Source: Roseovarius bejariae (GTDB lineage Bacteria > Pseudomonadota > Alphaproteobacteria > Rhodobacterales > Rhodobacteraceae). From it: DNA of 64,000 nt. The translations under genes were made by a program, and so were the position numbers. Below, piece by piece: positions 26,816 to 34,570 of the stretch. The notes beneath the pieces are model-generated. The model was not told where the DNA came from, did no database searches, and was given only the letters and a program-made list of their open reading frames with translations. The stretch spans positions 310,001 through 374,000 of the forward strand of contig NZ_SZWE01000002.1 in assembly GCF_009669325.1 (NCBI RefSeq). The letters run 5' to 3'. The stretch's first letter is position 1. Each line of letters begins with the position of its first letter.

Positions 26816-26939
26816 GGGCGCGCCTCCGGTTTGGGTTTCAGCCAAGCGGAAAAGGATCTGCAATGCAACCGGCTTGCGGCTGTGGGGGGGAGTGGCCTAT
26901 ATCAGGCGAAACTCACGCAATTCCCGAGGGAGAGACCCC

Positions 26940-27689
26940 ATGGCCGGCCATTCTAAATGGGCAAATATCCAGCATCGCAAAGGGCGGCAGGACGCCGCCC
27001 GCTCCAAGCTTTTTTCCAAGCTTTCCAAGGAGATAACCGTTGCCGCCAAGATGGGTGACCCGGACCCCGAGAAAAACCCGCGCCTGCGCCTGGCGGTGAA
27101 GGAGGCGAAATCGAATTCGGTGCCGAAGGACGTGATCGATCGGGCGATCAAGAAATCCACCGCGGGCGACGGGGAAGATTATGAAGAAATTCGTTACGAA
27201 GGGTACGGTCCCGATGGGGTGGCTGTGATCGTCGAGGCGATGACCGACAACCGCAACCGCACGGCCAGCAACGTGCGCAGCACGTTCACCAAGAACGGCG
27301 GCAACCTTGGCGAGACGGGCAGCGTGGGCTTCATGTTCGAACGCAAGGGCGAGGTGACCTATCCCGCCGAGGTGGGCGATGCCGACACGGTGATGATGGC
27401 CGCCATCGAAGCGGGGGCAGAAGATGTGGAATCGAGCGAGGATGGCCACACGATCTGGTGTGAAGACACGGATTTGAACGATGTCTCGAACGGTTTGGAG
27501 GCCGAACTGGGCGAGAGTGAATCGACCAAGCTGGTGTGGAAGCCCACGACCACGACCGAGCTGGACCTCGAAGGCATGCAGAAGCTGATGAAGCTGATCG
27601 ACGCGCTGGAAGATGACGATGACGTGCAGCGCGTGACCACCAATTTCGAGGCCTCCGACGACGTTATGGAACAACTGGCCGCCGAGTGA
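26940..27689 (+). CDS. yebC: YebC/PmpR-family protein
   Basis: A 249-residue cytoplasmic protein of the YebC/TACO1 family, described both as a transcriptional regulator and as a factor that helps ribosomes through polyproline stretches. The start is the ATG at 26940 with GAGGGAG upstream, giving the invariant [18 protein letters not shown]. Other conserved parts are [55 protein letters not shown] and [20 protein letters not shown]. The coding frame continues upstream without family similarity. It is followed by the CGTACG triad element. Confidence 0.95.
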   Translation: MAGHSKWANIQHRKGRQDAARSKLFSKLSKEITVAAKMGDPDPEKNPRLRLAVKEAKSNSVPKDVIDRAIKKSTAGDGEDYEEIRYEGYGPDGVAVIVEAMTDNRNRTASNVRSTFTKNGGNLGETGSVGFMFERKGEVTYPAEVGDADTVMMAAIEAGAEDVESSEDGHTIWCEDTDLNDVSNGLEAELGESESTKLVWKPTTTTELDLEGMQKLMKLIDALEDDDDVQRVTTNFEASDDVMEQLAAE

Positions 27690-28206
27690 TTTTCGCGCCC
27701 GGACGGGCGAAGTTTCACCGAATCGTACGACTCGTACGTTTGTCCCCCGGTTTTCGTACGAAAATCGGGGGTTTGCTTTTGTGGATCGTACGAGTCGTAC
27801 GAACCTCTGCCGTCCTCTGTGCAGATCGCACAGAGTGTACATGTTTTCCGTACAAAATTTCGGGCCGGGCAGGGCGGCAATGTACAGGTTGTACTGAACC
27901 TGTGGCTGAACCGGGATAAAGCGCGCCGGGGCAAGCCATTGTTAAGACATTCATGCGAGAGTGACCCCGAGGTGAACTTTGAAAGGAGATGTGCAAGTGA
28001 GAATGCAGATCTTGAGCAGATATTGAGTGATTGTCTGGATGGTGGACAAATCCTCCGTTGGATGCCCTCGGGCCAAAGCGTATCCGGCCTCGATCGCGGC
28101 TTCATTCATTGCTTTGCGGTTTTGGCGCGAAGGCGTATGCAGCCCCTCGGGTTGAATGCCGCCGGGGCACGCTGTGATCGTCTGTTTTCGGCGCGGGCCG
28201 CATCGT
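27690..28206. other. Intergenic region with CGTACG element; no firm gene
   Basis: About 517 bases between yebC and the convergent DUF2867 gene. The first 110 bases hold the CGTACG triad element and further GTAC words. The rest has only weak frames. One begins with GTG at about 28028, overlapping a nine-codon frame behind AAAGGAG, and gives about 43 residues (VIVWMVDKSSVGCPRAK...). I do not regard it as a proven gene. Confidence 0.4.
27724..27801. repeat. CGTACG triad element, copy 1
   Basis: Three palindromic cores: CGTACGACTCGTACG (27724-27738), TTTCGTACGAAA (27752-27763) and CGTACGAGTCGTACG (27787-27801). The gaps are 13 and 23 bases. The outer cores are inverted repeats of each other, and the middle one sits in a longer near-palindrome, CCCCCGGTTTTCG/CGAAAATCGGGGG. 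The element at 55890-55967 has the same cores and exactly the same gaps when read on the opposite strand. Confidence 0.75.
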
Positions 28207-28698
28207 TCAGGTCTTCGGGGACAGTTTCGAGGCCAGGCGCTTGAGCGTGCCGTGTACGATCCATTTATGGGCGATACCCACCGGGATCATGTAGGCCCGC
28301 CCGAACCAGTTATGGATGCGTACCGAGGAGGTGATGCTGACCGTGGGGCCATCGCATGAAATACAGGTCATCACGTCAAGGTGGCGGTCACGTTCGGTCA
28401 GGACGAGGGCTGTCTGGTCAATATATTCAACCAGAAAAAAATCCAGATGGTCGCCGGGTTCGACGTTGGTCACGGTTTTGCCGCTGAAGCCACCGATTTT
28501 CTTGACGCCGAAACACGATGAGATGGCATCGCGGATGCGGAAGGCGAGTTGCATGAGCGGCTGTGGGTCGGCCATGGCGAGAGCCCAAGCCTCTAGTGGA
28601 CGGACCGGGTGGGGCAGGTTGATGCTTTGACTGTCGTAGTAGTCAAGCGCCGGGACCGGGGCGAGAACGCGGATATGGGTGTTGGGCAGAGTGATCAT
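28207..28698 (-). CDS. DUF2867-domain protein
   Basis: A 163-residue soluble protein matching the DUF2867 pattern: an N-terminal YYDSQSINLPHPVRPLEAW, central FRIRDAISSCFGVKKIGG, then DHLDFFLVEYIDQTALVLTERDRHLDVMTCI, and a C-terminal IHNWFGRAYMIPVGIAHKWIVHGTLKRLA. In larger proteins this domain follows an NAD-binding fold. Here it stands alone, as is usual for proteobacterial singletons. Biochemical function is not known. It converges with the yebC side and is divergent from the exported hypothetical gene. Confidence 0.75.
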   Translation of the reverse strand: MITLPNTHIRVLAPVPALDYYDSQSINLPHPVRPLEAWALAMADPQPLMQLAFRIRDAISSCFGVKKIGGFSGKTVTNVEPGDHLDFFLVEYIDQTALVLTERDRHLDVMTCISCDGPTVSITSSVRIHNWFGRAYMIPVGIAHKWIVHGTLKRLASKLSPKT

Positions 28699-28841
28699 GT
28701 GCTTGGTTTAGCGAGGGGCCTGCGCCGGGGAAAGAGAGAGCGGCGTTTGGGCTAGTGGTCAGCCGGTTAGCGAGTTGACTGCTAGAGCGTGCAGCCATAA
28801 CGATGGATATCGTAGAGAGTTACTTTGAAAGATTTCCTGAC

Positions 28842-29348
28842 GTGACAAAGCTTCACTTCCTACTTGCGCTGTTGGCCGTGACTGCTCAGTCTGCCTCCGC
28901 AGACCAAAACACCGTTACAGAGATTCAATCCAGAATATCTGTAAGTAAAGAAAATCGCTCTACAACAGCGGTACTAAGCCAATGCAAGTTGCAGGTGGAG
29001 AATGAGTTCCTCGACAATTGTTCAGATTCAAATACCGCATCTGAACAAGCATCGACGGTGGCAAAAGCTGTATGGGAAATTGACCTTTCAACAGTGGGAA
29101 ACGTACAGGTATCCCCTGTCCATGGCGTGATGCATGTCGGATTGTGGCCAGTAAAACGAAATCTCATCTCAATAGTACTGGGGCGGCCTGCTGCGAGCGT
29201 GCGCCAAACGAAAATCATGTATCACTGCAATGGTGATGCATATGAGCAAGATGAGGGTGTGATGGCTGGCTTTATTTCACCTAAACCAGCAGACCCAGAA
29301 TTGGCTCGCCTCCTCACAACCTATATTGAAGAGAATTGCGCTAGGTAG
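28842..29348 (+). CDS. Hypothetical exported protein, AT-richer than neighbours
   Basis: A 168-residue product if started at GTG 28842, which gives a clear signal peptide: MTKLHFLLALLAVTAQSASA, then DQNTV. The frame opens earlier at ATG 28803, but that would bury the signal peptide 13 residues in. Four cysteines in the mature part (SQCKLQ, DNCSDS, YHCNGD, EENCAR) could form two disulfides. Base composition and codon use (AAA, AAT, ACA, TTA-type codons) differ visibly from surrounding genes, suggesting recent acquisition. No family recognised and no obvious operon partner. Confidence 0.5.
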   Translation: MTKLHFLLALLAVTAQSASADQNTVTEIQSRISVSKENRSTTAVLSQCKLQVENEFLDNCSDSNTASEQASTVAKAVWEIDLSTVGNVQVSPVHGVMHVGLWPVKRNLISIVLGRPAASVRQTKIMYHCNGDAYEQDEGVMAGFISPKPADPELARLLTTYIEENCAR

Positions 29349-29480
29349 ATAGATCAGGGAGGGGCCGATTGCGTCATGCCCGGGTCGTGGGCTGCGCCTT
29401 GTTTTTGTCATGCAGGTTTCTTGATTTGAGTTATTCCACACCGCCGCCCAAGTAAGCCGTCATCGGAGGGATATCGGCCC

Positions 29481-30368
29481 TCAGAATGCGGCAATCGGAT
29501 GCAGGGCGCTTTTGGCCGTCTCGCGCAGGGCGCGGGTGAGGGGGGCGAGGGCTTCGGCGAAAAGGCGGGGGCATTGCCAGTAGAGAGGGGTATCGACCTC
29601 GGCCCCGGGGATCAGCACGGTGAGGTGCCCTTGAGCGATCTCGGTGCGGACCAATGCTTCGGGATTGAGGCCCCAGCCGAGGCCGAGGCGGGCCGCGTCG
29701 ACGAAGCCTTGGGAGCTGGCGATGTCATGACAGGGCGGCGTGAGGCCGGGGGCCATATGCCGCGAGAGCCAGTTATGTTGCAGGCGGTCTTTTTCGTTGA
29801 AGCGCATCATAGGGGCGCGGGCCATGGCCTGTGGCGTGATCCCGTCCGTGAAATACCGTGTGATGAAGGCCGGGCTGGCGGTAGGGACATAGCGTAGTGC
29901 GCCCAAGGGCGTGACATCGCAACCGGTGACAGGCCGGGCGCTGGCGGTGATCGCGCCCATGACCTCGCCCCGGCGGGGCCAATCGGCCGAGACATCCTGA
30001 TCGTCCAGCACAAGATCGAACACGTGATCGCCCAGTTGTGCCAGCGCGGGCAAAACCCATGTGGCGAGGCTAACGGCATTGACGGCGAGGCGCAGGCGGG
30101 TGCCCGGCGTGGCCTGCCCCAGATCACGCGCCAGTTGCGCATCGAGCAGGGCCAGTTGATCGGCATGGGCGGCAAGGCGGTTGCCGGTCGGCGTGCCGGT
30201 ACAGGGGGTGCCGCGGGTGACGAGCCTTGTGCCGATCCGGTCCTCCAGCGCCTTGAGGCGTTGCGAAATGGCCGATTGCGTCACGCCCAGATCATGGGCC
30301 GCGCCTTCGAAGTTGCCGTTGCGCAGGATGGCGGCGAGGGCGGTGAGGTGCTTGGGGTCGATGTGCAT
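29481..30368 (-). CDS. argP: LysR-family regulator ArgP/LysG
   Basis: A 295-residue LysR-type regulator. The N-terminal helix-turn-helix (residues 1-60) reads LTALAAILRNGNFEGAAHDLGVTQSAISQRLKALEDRIG. The effector domain follows, from RLRLAVNAVSLATWVLPAL. In this family lysine or arginine is sensed, and the adjacent LysE-type exporter gene is controlled. The divergent neighbour at 30458 is exactly such an exporter, which supports the assignment. The 89-base divergent region includes CTTA-N8-TAAG at 30377-30392. Confidence 0.9.
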   Translation of the reverse strand: MHIDPKHLTALAAILRNGNFEGAAHDLGVTQSAISQRLKALEDRIGTRLVTRGTPCTGTPTGNRLAAHADQLALLDAQLARDLGQATPGTRLRLAVNAVSLATWVLPALAQLGDHVFDLVLDDQDVSADWPRRGEVMGAITASARPVTGCDVTPLGALRYVPTASPAFITRYFTDGITPQAMARAPMMRFNEKDRLQHNWLSRHMAPGLTPPCHDIASSQGFVDAARLGLGWGLNPEALVRTEIAQGHLTVLIPGAEVDTPLYWQCPRLFAEALAPLTRALRETAKSALHPIAAF

Positions 30369-30376
30369 AAGGAAAG

Positions 30377-30392
30377 CTTATGAGAGCGTAAG
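30377..30392. promoter_or_regulatory. Candidate ArgP/LysR operator
   Basis: CTTATGAGAGCGTAAG is an interrupted palindrome (CTTA-N8-TAAG) of the T-N11-A LysR type, eight bases upstream of the argP start and in the shared promoter region with the exporter gene. Confidence 0.4.
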
Positions 30393-30457
30393 GTTTTTAA
30401 TTTGTGTAATCACGTGGCGCCGCCTAAGCAAGCCCGGCACGAAAGAGGAGGCAGGGC

Positions 30458-31051
30458 ATGCAGGCGGCAGTTGACGGGTATCTTCTGGGGTTTTCGCTGA
30501 TCCTTGCGATCGGGGCGCAGAATGCCTTTGTCCTGCGGCAGGGGCTGCGGCGAGAGCATGTCTTGCCGGTGGTGCTGTTGTGCGGGGCCTCGGACGCGGT
30601 TCTGGTGACGGCGGGAGTTTTGGGGTTCGGGGCCTTGGCACGGGCGATCCCGGGGGTCGAGCAGGTGATGCTGTTCGGCGGTGTCGCCTTTTTGCTGTGG
30701 TACGGGGCACAGAACCTGATTGCGGCGTGGCGGGGTGGCGAGGTGTTGGAGGCCGGGGTGGCCGCGGGGGGCCTGCGGCGAGCGCTTTTGACCTGTCTGG
30801 CGCTGACCTGGCTCAATCCGCATGTCTATCTGGATACGGTGGTTTTGCTGGGCTCGGTCTCGGCCCAGTATGACGACACGCTGGGGTTCGGGGTGGGGGC
30901 TGTCACCGCGAGCTTCAGCTTTTTCTTCGCGCTGGGCTATGGTGCGCGGCTTCTAGCGCCGGTTTTTCGGCGGCCGGCAAGCTGGCGGGTGCTGGACGTG
31001 ATCGTGGGGCTGACGATGTGGGGGATCGCGGCCAAACTGCTTTTGGGGTGA
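30458..31051 (+). CDS. argO: LysE/ArgO-family basic amino acid exporter
   Basis: A 197-residue inner-membrane exporter with about six hydrophobic segments. The family signature is at the N-terminus: YLLGFSLILAIGAQNAFVLRQGLRREHV. A second conserved block, LALTWLNPHVYLDTVVLLGSV, is also typical of LysE/ArgO. It exports excess L-lysine or L-arginine and is activated by the ArgP/LysG regulator, encoded divergently 89 bases away. AGAGGAGGCAGGGC precedes the ATG and supplies a strong ribosome binding site. Confidence 0.92.
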   Translation: MQAAVDGYLLGFSLILAIGAQNAFVLRQGLRREHVLPVVLLCGASDAVLVTAGVLGFGALARAIPGVEQVMLFGGVAFLLWYGAQNLIAAWRGGEVLEAGVAAGGLRRALLTCLALTWLNPHVYLDTVVLLGSVSAQYDDTLGFGVGAVTASFSFFFALGYGARLLAPVFRRPASWRVLDVIVGLTMWGIAAKLLLG

Positions 31052-31151
31052 GGGGGCGCACAGGCCCTGTGCGTGAAAGGGCAGGTCTGGCCCTATGGCA
31101 GCGGCGTGCCTGGCCCTTTTCATTTCCCCCTTCGGTCTCCTAAATGCGCGC

Positions 31152-32057
31152 ATGAGTTCCGATCAAGGCAATCGCCCCGGGTGGGGTGTCTTCTGGATGG
31201 TGGTGACGGGTCTGCAATTCGTGGGCGTCACCGCGCTTGTCAAAACGCTGGGCACGCGTATCCCCGCGCCGGAGGCGGCGTTTCTGCGGTATGTGCTGGG
31301 GCTGTTGTTCCTGCTGCCGGTACTGGGGCAGTTGCGGCGGCTGCGGCCCGGCGGGCGGGTGATGGCGCTTTTCGGGTTGCGGGGGCTGGCGCATACGGTG
31401 GGGGTGGCGCTGTGGTTTTATGCCATGGCGCGGATTCCCATCGCCGATGTGACGGCGATGAATTACCTGTCGCCGATTTATGTCACGCTGGGGGCGGCGC
31501 TGTTTCTGGGAGAGCGTCTGGCGGCGCGGCGTATTCTGGCGATCGTCGTGGCCCTTTTGGGGGCGCTGATCATCCTGCGACCGGGGTTTCGCGAGGTGGG
31601 AACCGGGCATCTGGCGATGCTTTTTACGGCGATCTTCTTTGGGGCCTCTTATCTGACGGCCAAGCGGCTGTCGCAGGAGGCGGGCCCGGGTCTGGTGGTG
31701 GCGATGCTGTCGATCACGGTGACCATCGGGCTGGCGCCGCTGGCGGTGATGAACTGGGTCTGGCCGACGGCGTGGGAGATGCTGATTCTTTTCGGTGTGG
31801 CCTGTGTGGCGACTGGCGGGCATTTCACCATGACGCTGGCCTTCCGGGCGGCCCCGCTGGCGGTGACGCAGCCGGTGACCTTCCTGCAACTGGTCTGGGC
31901 GGTGGCGCTGGGGGCGCTGGTCTTCGGCGAGGGGATCGATCCCTTCGTGGTGCTGGGCGGTCTGGTGATCGTCGGGGCCGTCAGCTTCATCAGTTGGCGG
32001 GAGGCGGTTTTGAAGGGCCGCGCGGTGACGCCGCCGGTGCCGGCCACCAAGGGGTGA
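31152..32057 (+). CDS. DMT-superfamily (EamA) permease
   Basis: A 301-residue membrane protein with ten predicted hydrophobic segments and two EamA repeats: about residues 12-140 (FWMVVTGLQFVGVTALVKTL to LGALIILRPGF) and about 150-285. Typical motifs are IADVTAMNYLSPIYVTLGAALFLGE in the first half and APLAVTQPVTFLQLVWAVALGALVFGE in the second. Substrate is unknown; relatives move amino acids, purines or other metabolites. The ATG at 31152 is preferred as it puts the first membrane segment close to the N-terminus; the frame opens at 31095. No strong ribosome binding site is seen at either. Confidence 0.83.
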   Translation: MSSDQGNRPGWGVFWMVVTGLQFVGVTALVKTLGTRIPAPEAAFLRYVLGLLFLLPVLGQLRRLRPGGRVMALFGLRGLAHTVGVALWFYAMARIPIADVTAMNYLSPIYVTLGAALFLGERLAARRILAIVVALLGALIILRPGFREVGTGHLAMLFTAIFFGASYLTAKRLSQEAGPGLVVAMLSITVTIGLAPLAVMNWVWPTAWEMLILFGVACVATGGHFTMTLAFRAAPLAVTQPVTFLQLVWAVALGALVFGEGIDPFVVLGGLVIVGAVSFISWREAVLKGRAVTPPVPATKG

Positions 32058-32125
32058 GCGGTAATCGCGATCTGACGTGAAAGAATCCTTGCGCGTGGCT
32101 GCGGCCTGAGACAGAGTTTTTCCAT

Positions 32126-32300
32126 CAAGGTGCTGCACTTCGGTCATTCGGGGTGCGGAGAATTGGGAAGCCGGTGAGAGACCGGCGCTGCCCCCGCAAC
32201 GGTAAGGTTGGGGGCAAGGGCATACCGCCACTGGACCGCTGAGCATGGTCCGGGAAGGCGCCCTTGCCAGACCCGCCAAGCCCGGAAACCAGCCTTGTGT
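32126..32300 (+). ncRNA. Cobalamin (AdoCbl-type) riboswitch
   Basis: The B12-box region is clear: GGGAAGCCGGTGAGAGACCGG is followed by CGCTGCCCCCGCAACGGTAA, and the 3' side has AAGCCCGGAAACCAGCC. CAAGG at the 5' edge pairs with CCTTG at 32293-32297 to close the P1 stem. A further complementary pair, TGACGTGA (32073-32080) with TCACGTCA (32300-32307), could extend the closing helix. It lies upstream of a small ORF at 32407. High cobalamin should reduce expression of that ORF. Confidence 0.93.
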
Positions 32301-32406
32301 CACGTCAAGCCGCGGGGGGCGGTGTGGGCGCGCGTCATGGACCGCTTCCCGTTACAACCCCTTGCCCCAATCCGGCCCGGGGTGTGGCCGGGGAAGAGAA
32401 GTAAAA

Positions 32407-32676
32407 ATGAGCGTCACCCAGATTCTGGATGGATTGGAATCCATGCCCGCCACCGGGGCCGAGGCCGATAATGCCGCGCGGGCGGGGTTTCTCGAGTGGG
32501 TTTTCGGAACCCCCGGCGCCACCACGCCGCAGGCCGCGCGGGACGCCTTGGCGACGGAGGCCGCGCAGGAGGCCAGCAGCCCGGCGGCGCGGGCCTTCGT
32601 GGGGTTCTTGCAGGCCGCCTGTGTGCCGGTGCGCGGCGCGCGCGGCAGGGCCCGGCGGGGCCGGGTGCTGCACTGA
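32407..32676 (+). CDS. Small protein of unknown function under a cobalamin riboswitch
   Basis: An 89-residue protein, MSVTQILDGLESMPATGAEADN..., with an alanine-rich, helical-looking middle and an arginine-rich C-terminus (VRGARGRARRGRVLH). It has no signal peptide, membrane segment or cysteine pair; the one cysteine is near the end. ATG is preceded by GAAGAGAAGT. It is the only gene between the riboswitch and a double-hairpin element, so it should be the sole target. It is not CbtB, a BtuB piece or any cobalamin enzyme that I recognise. B12-limitation response is inferred only from the riboswitch. Confidence 0.6.
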   Translation: MSVTQILDGLESMPATGAEADNAARAGFLEWVFGTPGATTPQAARDALATEAAQEASSPAARAFVGFLQAACVPVRGARGRARRGRVLH

Positions 32677-32686
32677 AGACCGGGCG

Positions 32687-32733
32687 CCGAAATCTTTAAA
32701 AGATTTCGGTCCGATTTCTTTTGAAGAAATCGG
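32687..32733. repeat. Double-hairpin dispersed element, copy C
   Basis: Same sequence as copy B, including CCGAAATCTT-taa-AAGATTTCGG and CCGATTTCTT-ttg-AAGAAATCGG. It lies between the riboswitch-controlled ORF and the convergent mrp gene, 10 and 3 bases from their stops. Confidence 0.8.
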
Positions 32734-32736
32734 CGG

Positions 32737-33816
32737 CTAGGCCATGCCGCCCTGCACCAGCCTGTCGGCCAGTTGTGCATAGGCCTGCGCCATGGGGCTG
32801 TCCCCGGCTGCGATCGGGGTGCCTGAATCGCCGGCCAGTCGCGTGTCGAGGTCGATGGGCAGGGCGCCGAGGAAGGGGATGCCCAGCTTCTCGGATTCCG
32901 CCTGCACCCCGCCATGGCCGAAGATATGCGCCTCGTGGCCGCATTCGGGGCAGTGGAAGGTGGACATATTCTCGATCAGGCCCAGGACAGGGGTTTTCAG
33001 GGTGTTGAACATATCCATCGCCTTGCGCGCATCCAGAAGCGCCACGTCCTGCGGGGTGGAGACCACGAGCGCGCCGGTGGGGGCGGATTTCTGGCACAGG
33101 GTCAGTTGCACATCGCCGGTGCCGGGGGGCAGGTCGACGATGAGCACATCCAGTTCGCCCCAGTTCACCTGCGTCATCATCTGTTGCAGCGCCCCCATGA
33201 GCATCGGGCCGCGCCAGACCACGGCCTTGTCGGGGTCGAGCATCAGCCCGATGGACATAAGCGTGACGCCATGGGCGTGCAGCGGTTCGATGATCTTGCC
33301 ATCGGGGCTGGCGGGGCGCCCGGTGGCCCCCATCATGCGCGGCTGGCTGGGGCCATGTATATCGGCATCCAGAAGGCCGACGCGACGGCCCTGCTTGGCC
33401 AGTGCCACGGCGAGGTTCGAGGACACGGTGGATTTGCCGACACCGCCCTTGCCCGAGGCCACGGCGAGGATCGAGCGCACACCGGCGGGGCGCACGGGCT
33501 CGTCGCCGCCCTTGGGGTGGCCGCCGATCTTGAGGCTGGGCGCCTCTTTTGCGGGGGCCTGCTTGCCGCCGTCATGGGCGGTGAGCGCGACACTGGCCCG
33601 CGCGACCCCCGGGACAGATAGGGCGGCACGTTCTGCCGCGGCGCGCAATGGCTCCATTTGCTGGGCTTCGGCGGGCGAGGGGGCCTCGATCACGAATCGG
33701 GCCGTGTCGCCTTCGATGGAGAGGGCGCGCACCATGTCGCGCGAGACCAGATTGCCACCGCCGGGAAGCTCCAGCTTCCTTAGTTCGTCGAGAATTGCAT
33801 CGCGTGTCGCTGCCAT
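32737..33816 (-). CDS. mrp: Mrp/ApbC iron-sulfur cluster carrier ATPase
   Basis: A 359-residue P-loop ATPase that carries and delivers iron-sulfur clusters in the cytoplasm. The N-terminal DUF59/MIP18 domain (about 1-85) is followed by the deviant Walker [35 protein letters not shown], and [12 protein letters not shown]. The cluster-binding CxxC is in [17 protein letters not shown] at 33816 has AAAAGGGG upstream; a GTG seven codons earlier is less likely. It is convergent with the riboswitch ORF. Confidence 0.94.
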   Translation of the reverse strand: MAATRDAILDELRKLELPGGGNLVSRDMVRALSIEGDTARFVIEAPSPAEAQQMEPLRAAAERAALSVPGVARASVALTAHDGGKQAPAKEAPSLKIGGHPKGGDEPVRPAGVRSILAVASGKGGVGKSTVSSNLAVALAKQGRRVGLLDADIHGPSQPRMMGATGRPASPDGKIIEPLHAHGVTLMSIGLMLDPDKAVVWRGPMLMGALQQMMTQVNWGELDVLIVDLPPGTGDVQLTLCQKSAPTGALVVSTPQDVALLDARKAMDMFNTLKTPVLGLIENMSTFHCPECGHEAHIFGHGGVQAESEKLGIPFLGALPIDLDTRLAGDSGTPIAAGDSPMAQAYAQLADRLVQGGMA

Positions 33817-33936
33817 GTCTGCCGCCCCTTTTATCACCTTGCCGCAATAGGTGGCAGGTTTCGCGCCACAAGCAAGGGGGGCCGGGCCGTTTGATTAAAA
33901 AATCCCCTGATTGCTTAACGTTAGGTCAGCTTGGCT

Positions 33937-33953
33937 TATGCAATTTCTGCATA
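33937..33953. promoter_or_regulatory. Palindrome upstream of DUF1127-CcsR locus
   Basis: TATGCA-ATTTC-TGCATA is a perfect 6-bp inverted repeat in the 250-base gap between mrp and the DUF1127 gene. It may be a protein-binding site or part of the promoter. I cannot name the factor. Confidence 0.3.
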
Positions 33954-34066
33954 GCAGCATTGAATGATCCGGGGATTGTGCAGGTGCAGCATTGCGTTAT
34001 CTTAGGATCAACAAACGAAACGCGACGCACTTCGGTGTGACACCAGTAAAAAGACCGGTAAAGACG

Positions 34067-34288
34067 ATGACCTTTGCACATGACACCCGGGCCTCGAACG
34101 CAGCCCTCGCCTTGGAAATCAGCGCGGCTGTCAGCCAGTTCTTCCAGCGGATTGACGATTATCGTCTGTACCGCAAGACCCTGCGCACCCTGCGCGATCT
34201 GGATGACCGCACGCTGGCGGACCTGGGCCTGCATCGCTCGGGCCTGCGGGCCGAAGCCCTGAAGGCGACCTACGGCGTCGTGCGGTAA
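34067..34288 (+). CDS. DUF1127 small protein (CcaF1-like) upstream of CcsR sRNAs
   Basis: A 73-residue basic protein. The C-terminal half is a DUF1127 domain: YRLYRKTLRTLRDLDDRTLADLGLHRSGL. In Rhodobacter sphaeroides the homologous gene (ccaF1, RSP_6037) is co-transcribed with the CcsR sRNAs from a stress promoter dependent on RpoHI/RpoHII. Its small protein binds RNA and affects RNA turnover. The same layout is seen here: this gene is followed 13 bases later by four CCUCCUCCC hairpins. ATG 34067 is chosen because it matches the family N-terminus and size; the frame opens at 33992. Confidence 0.85.
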   Translation: MTFAHDTRASNAALALEISAAVSQFFQRIDDYRLYRKTLRTLRDLDDRTLADLGLHRSGLRAEALKATYGVVR

Positions 34289-34301
34289 GGAAATACGGAA
34301 T

Positions 34302-34334
34302 CGGATGTCTCTCTCCTCCTCCCTGAGACATTCG
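34302..34334 (+). ncRNA. CcsR-type sRNA hairpin 1
   Basis: Stem CGGATGTCTC/GAGACATTCG (10 bp with one G-U) around the 13-base loop TCTCCTCCTCCCT. First of four hairpins with an identical loop but unrelated stems. The CCUCC loop resembles anti-Shine-Dalgarno sequence. Confidence 0.85.
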
Positions 34335-34339
34335 TGACT

Positions 34340-34378
34340 GGCGGCGGCGCTCTCTCCTCCTCCCTGAGTGCCGCCGCC
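34340..34378 (+). ncRNA. CcsR-type sRNA hairpin 2
   Basis: Stem GGCGGCGGCGCTC/GAGTGCCGCCGCC (13 bp, one G-U pair) around the same loop TCTCCTCCTCCCT. The different but fully paired stem supports selection for structure and loop. Confidence 0.85.
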
Positions 34379-34422
34379 CAAAATACCCCCGGGCCACCTC
34401 CCGGTCCGGACAAGTTGAACGG

Positions 34423-34449
34423 CTGATCCTCTCCTCCTCCCTGGATCGG
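34423..34449 (+). ncRNA. CcsR-type sRNA hairpin 3
   Basis: Shortest of the four: stem CTGATCC/GGATCGG (7 bp with one U-G) around the loop TCTCCTCCTCCCT. Confidence 0.8.
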
Positions 34450-34459
34450 ACGTGAAAAG

Positions 34460-34502
34460 AACGGCGGTGCTCTCTCCTCCTCCCTGAGCACCGCCGTTTT
34501 TT
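34460..34502 (+). ncRNA. CcsR-type sRNA hairpin 4, doubling as terminator
   Basis: Stem AACGGCGGTGCTC/GAGCACCGCCGTT (13 perfect bp) around the same loop, followed directly by a T run. It should end the DUF1127-sRNA transcript as an intrinsic terminator, while giving the last CcsR RNA after processing. Confidence 0.88.
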
Positions 34503-34570
34503 ATTTTTCGCCGATGGCTTGACGGGCGCGCCGGGCGGTGGCTTCGTTCCGGGCAGAAATGGGAGGCTCC

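Noticed and set aside
28028-28159. Small GTG-started frame (about 43 residues) after AAAGGAG
   Set aside because: The ribosome binding site fits a preceding nine-codon frame better, the product has no features, and the region is otherwise non-coding.
34302-34502. CRISPR-like array (four short repeats with unique spacers)
   Set aside because: The repeats are hairpin loops flanked by unique stems, spacing is irregular and no cas genes are near. The CcsR sRNA explanation fits fully.
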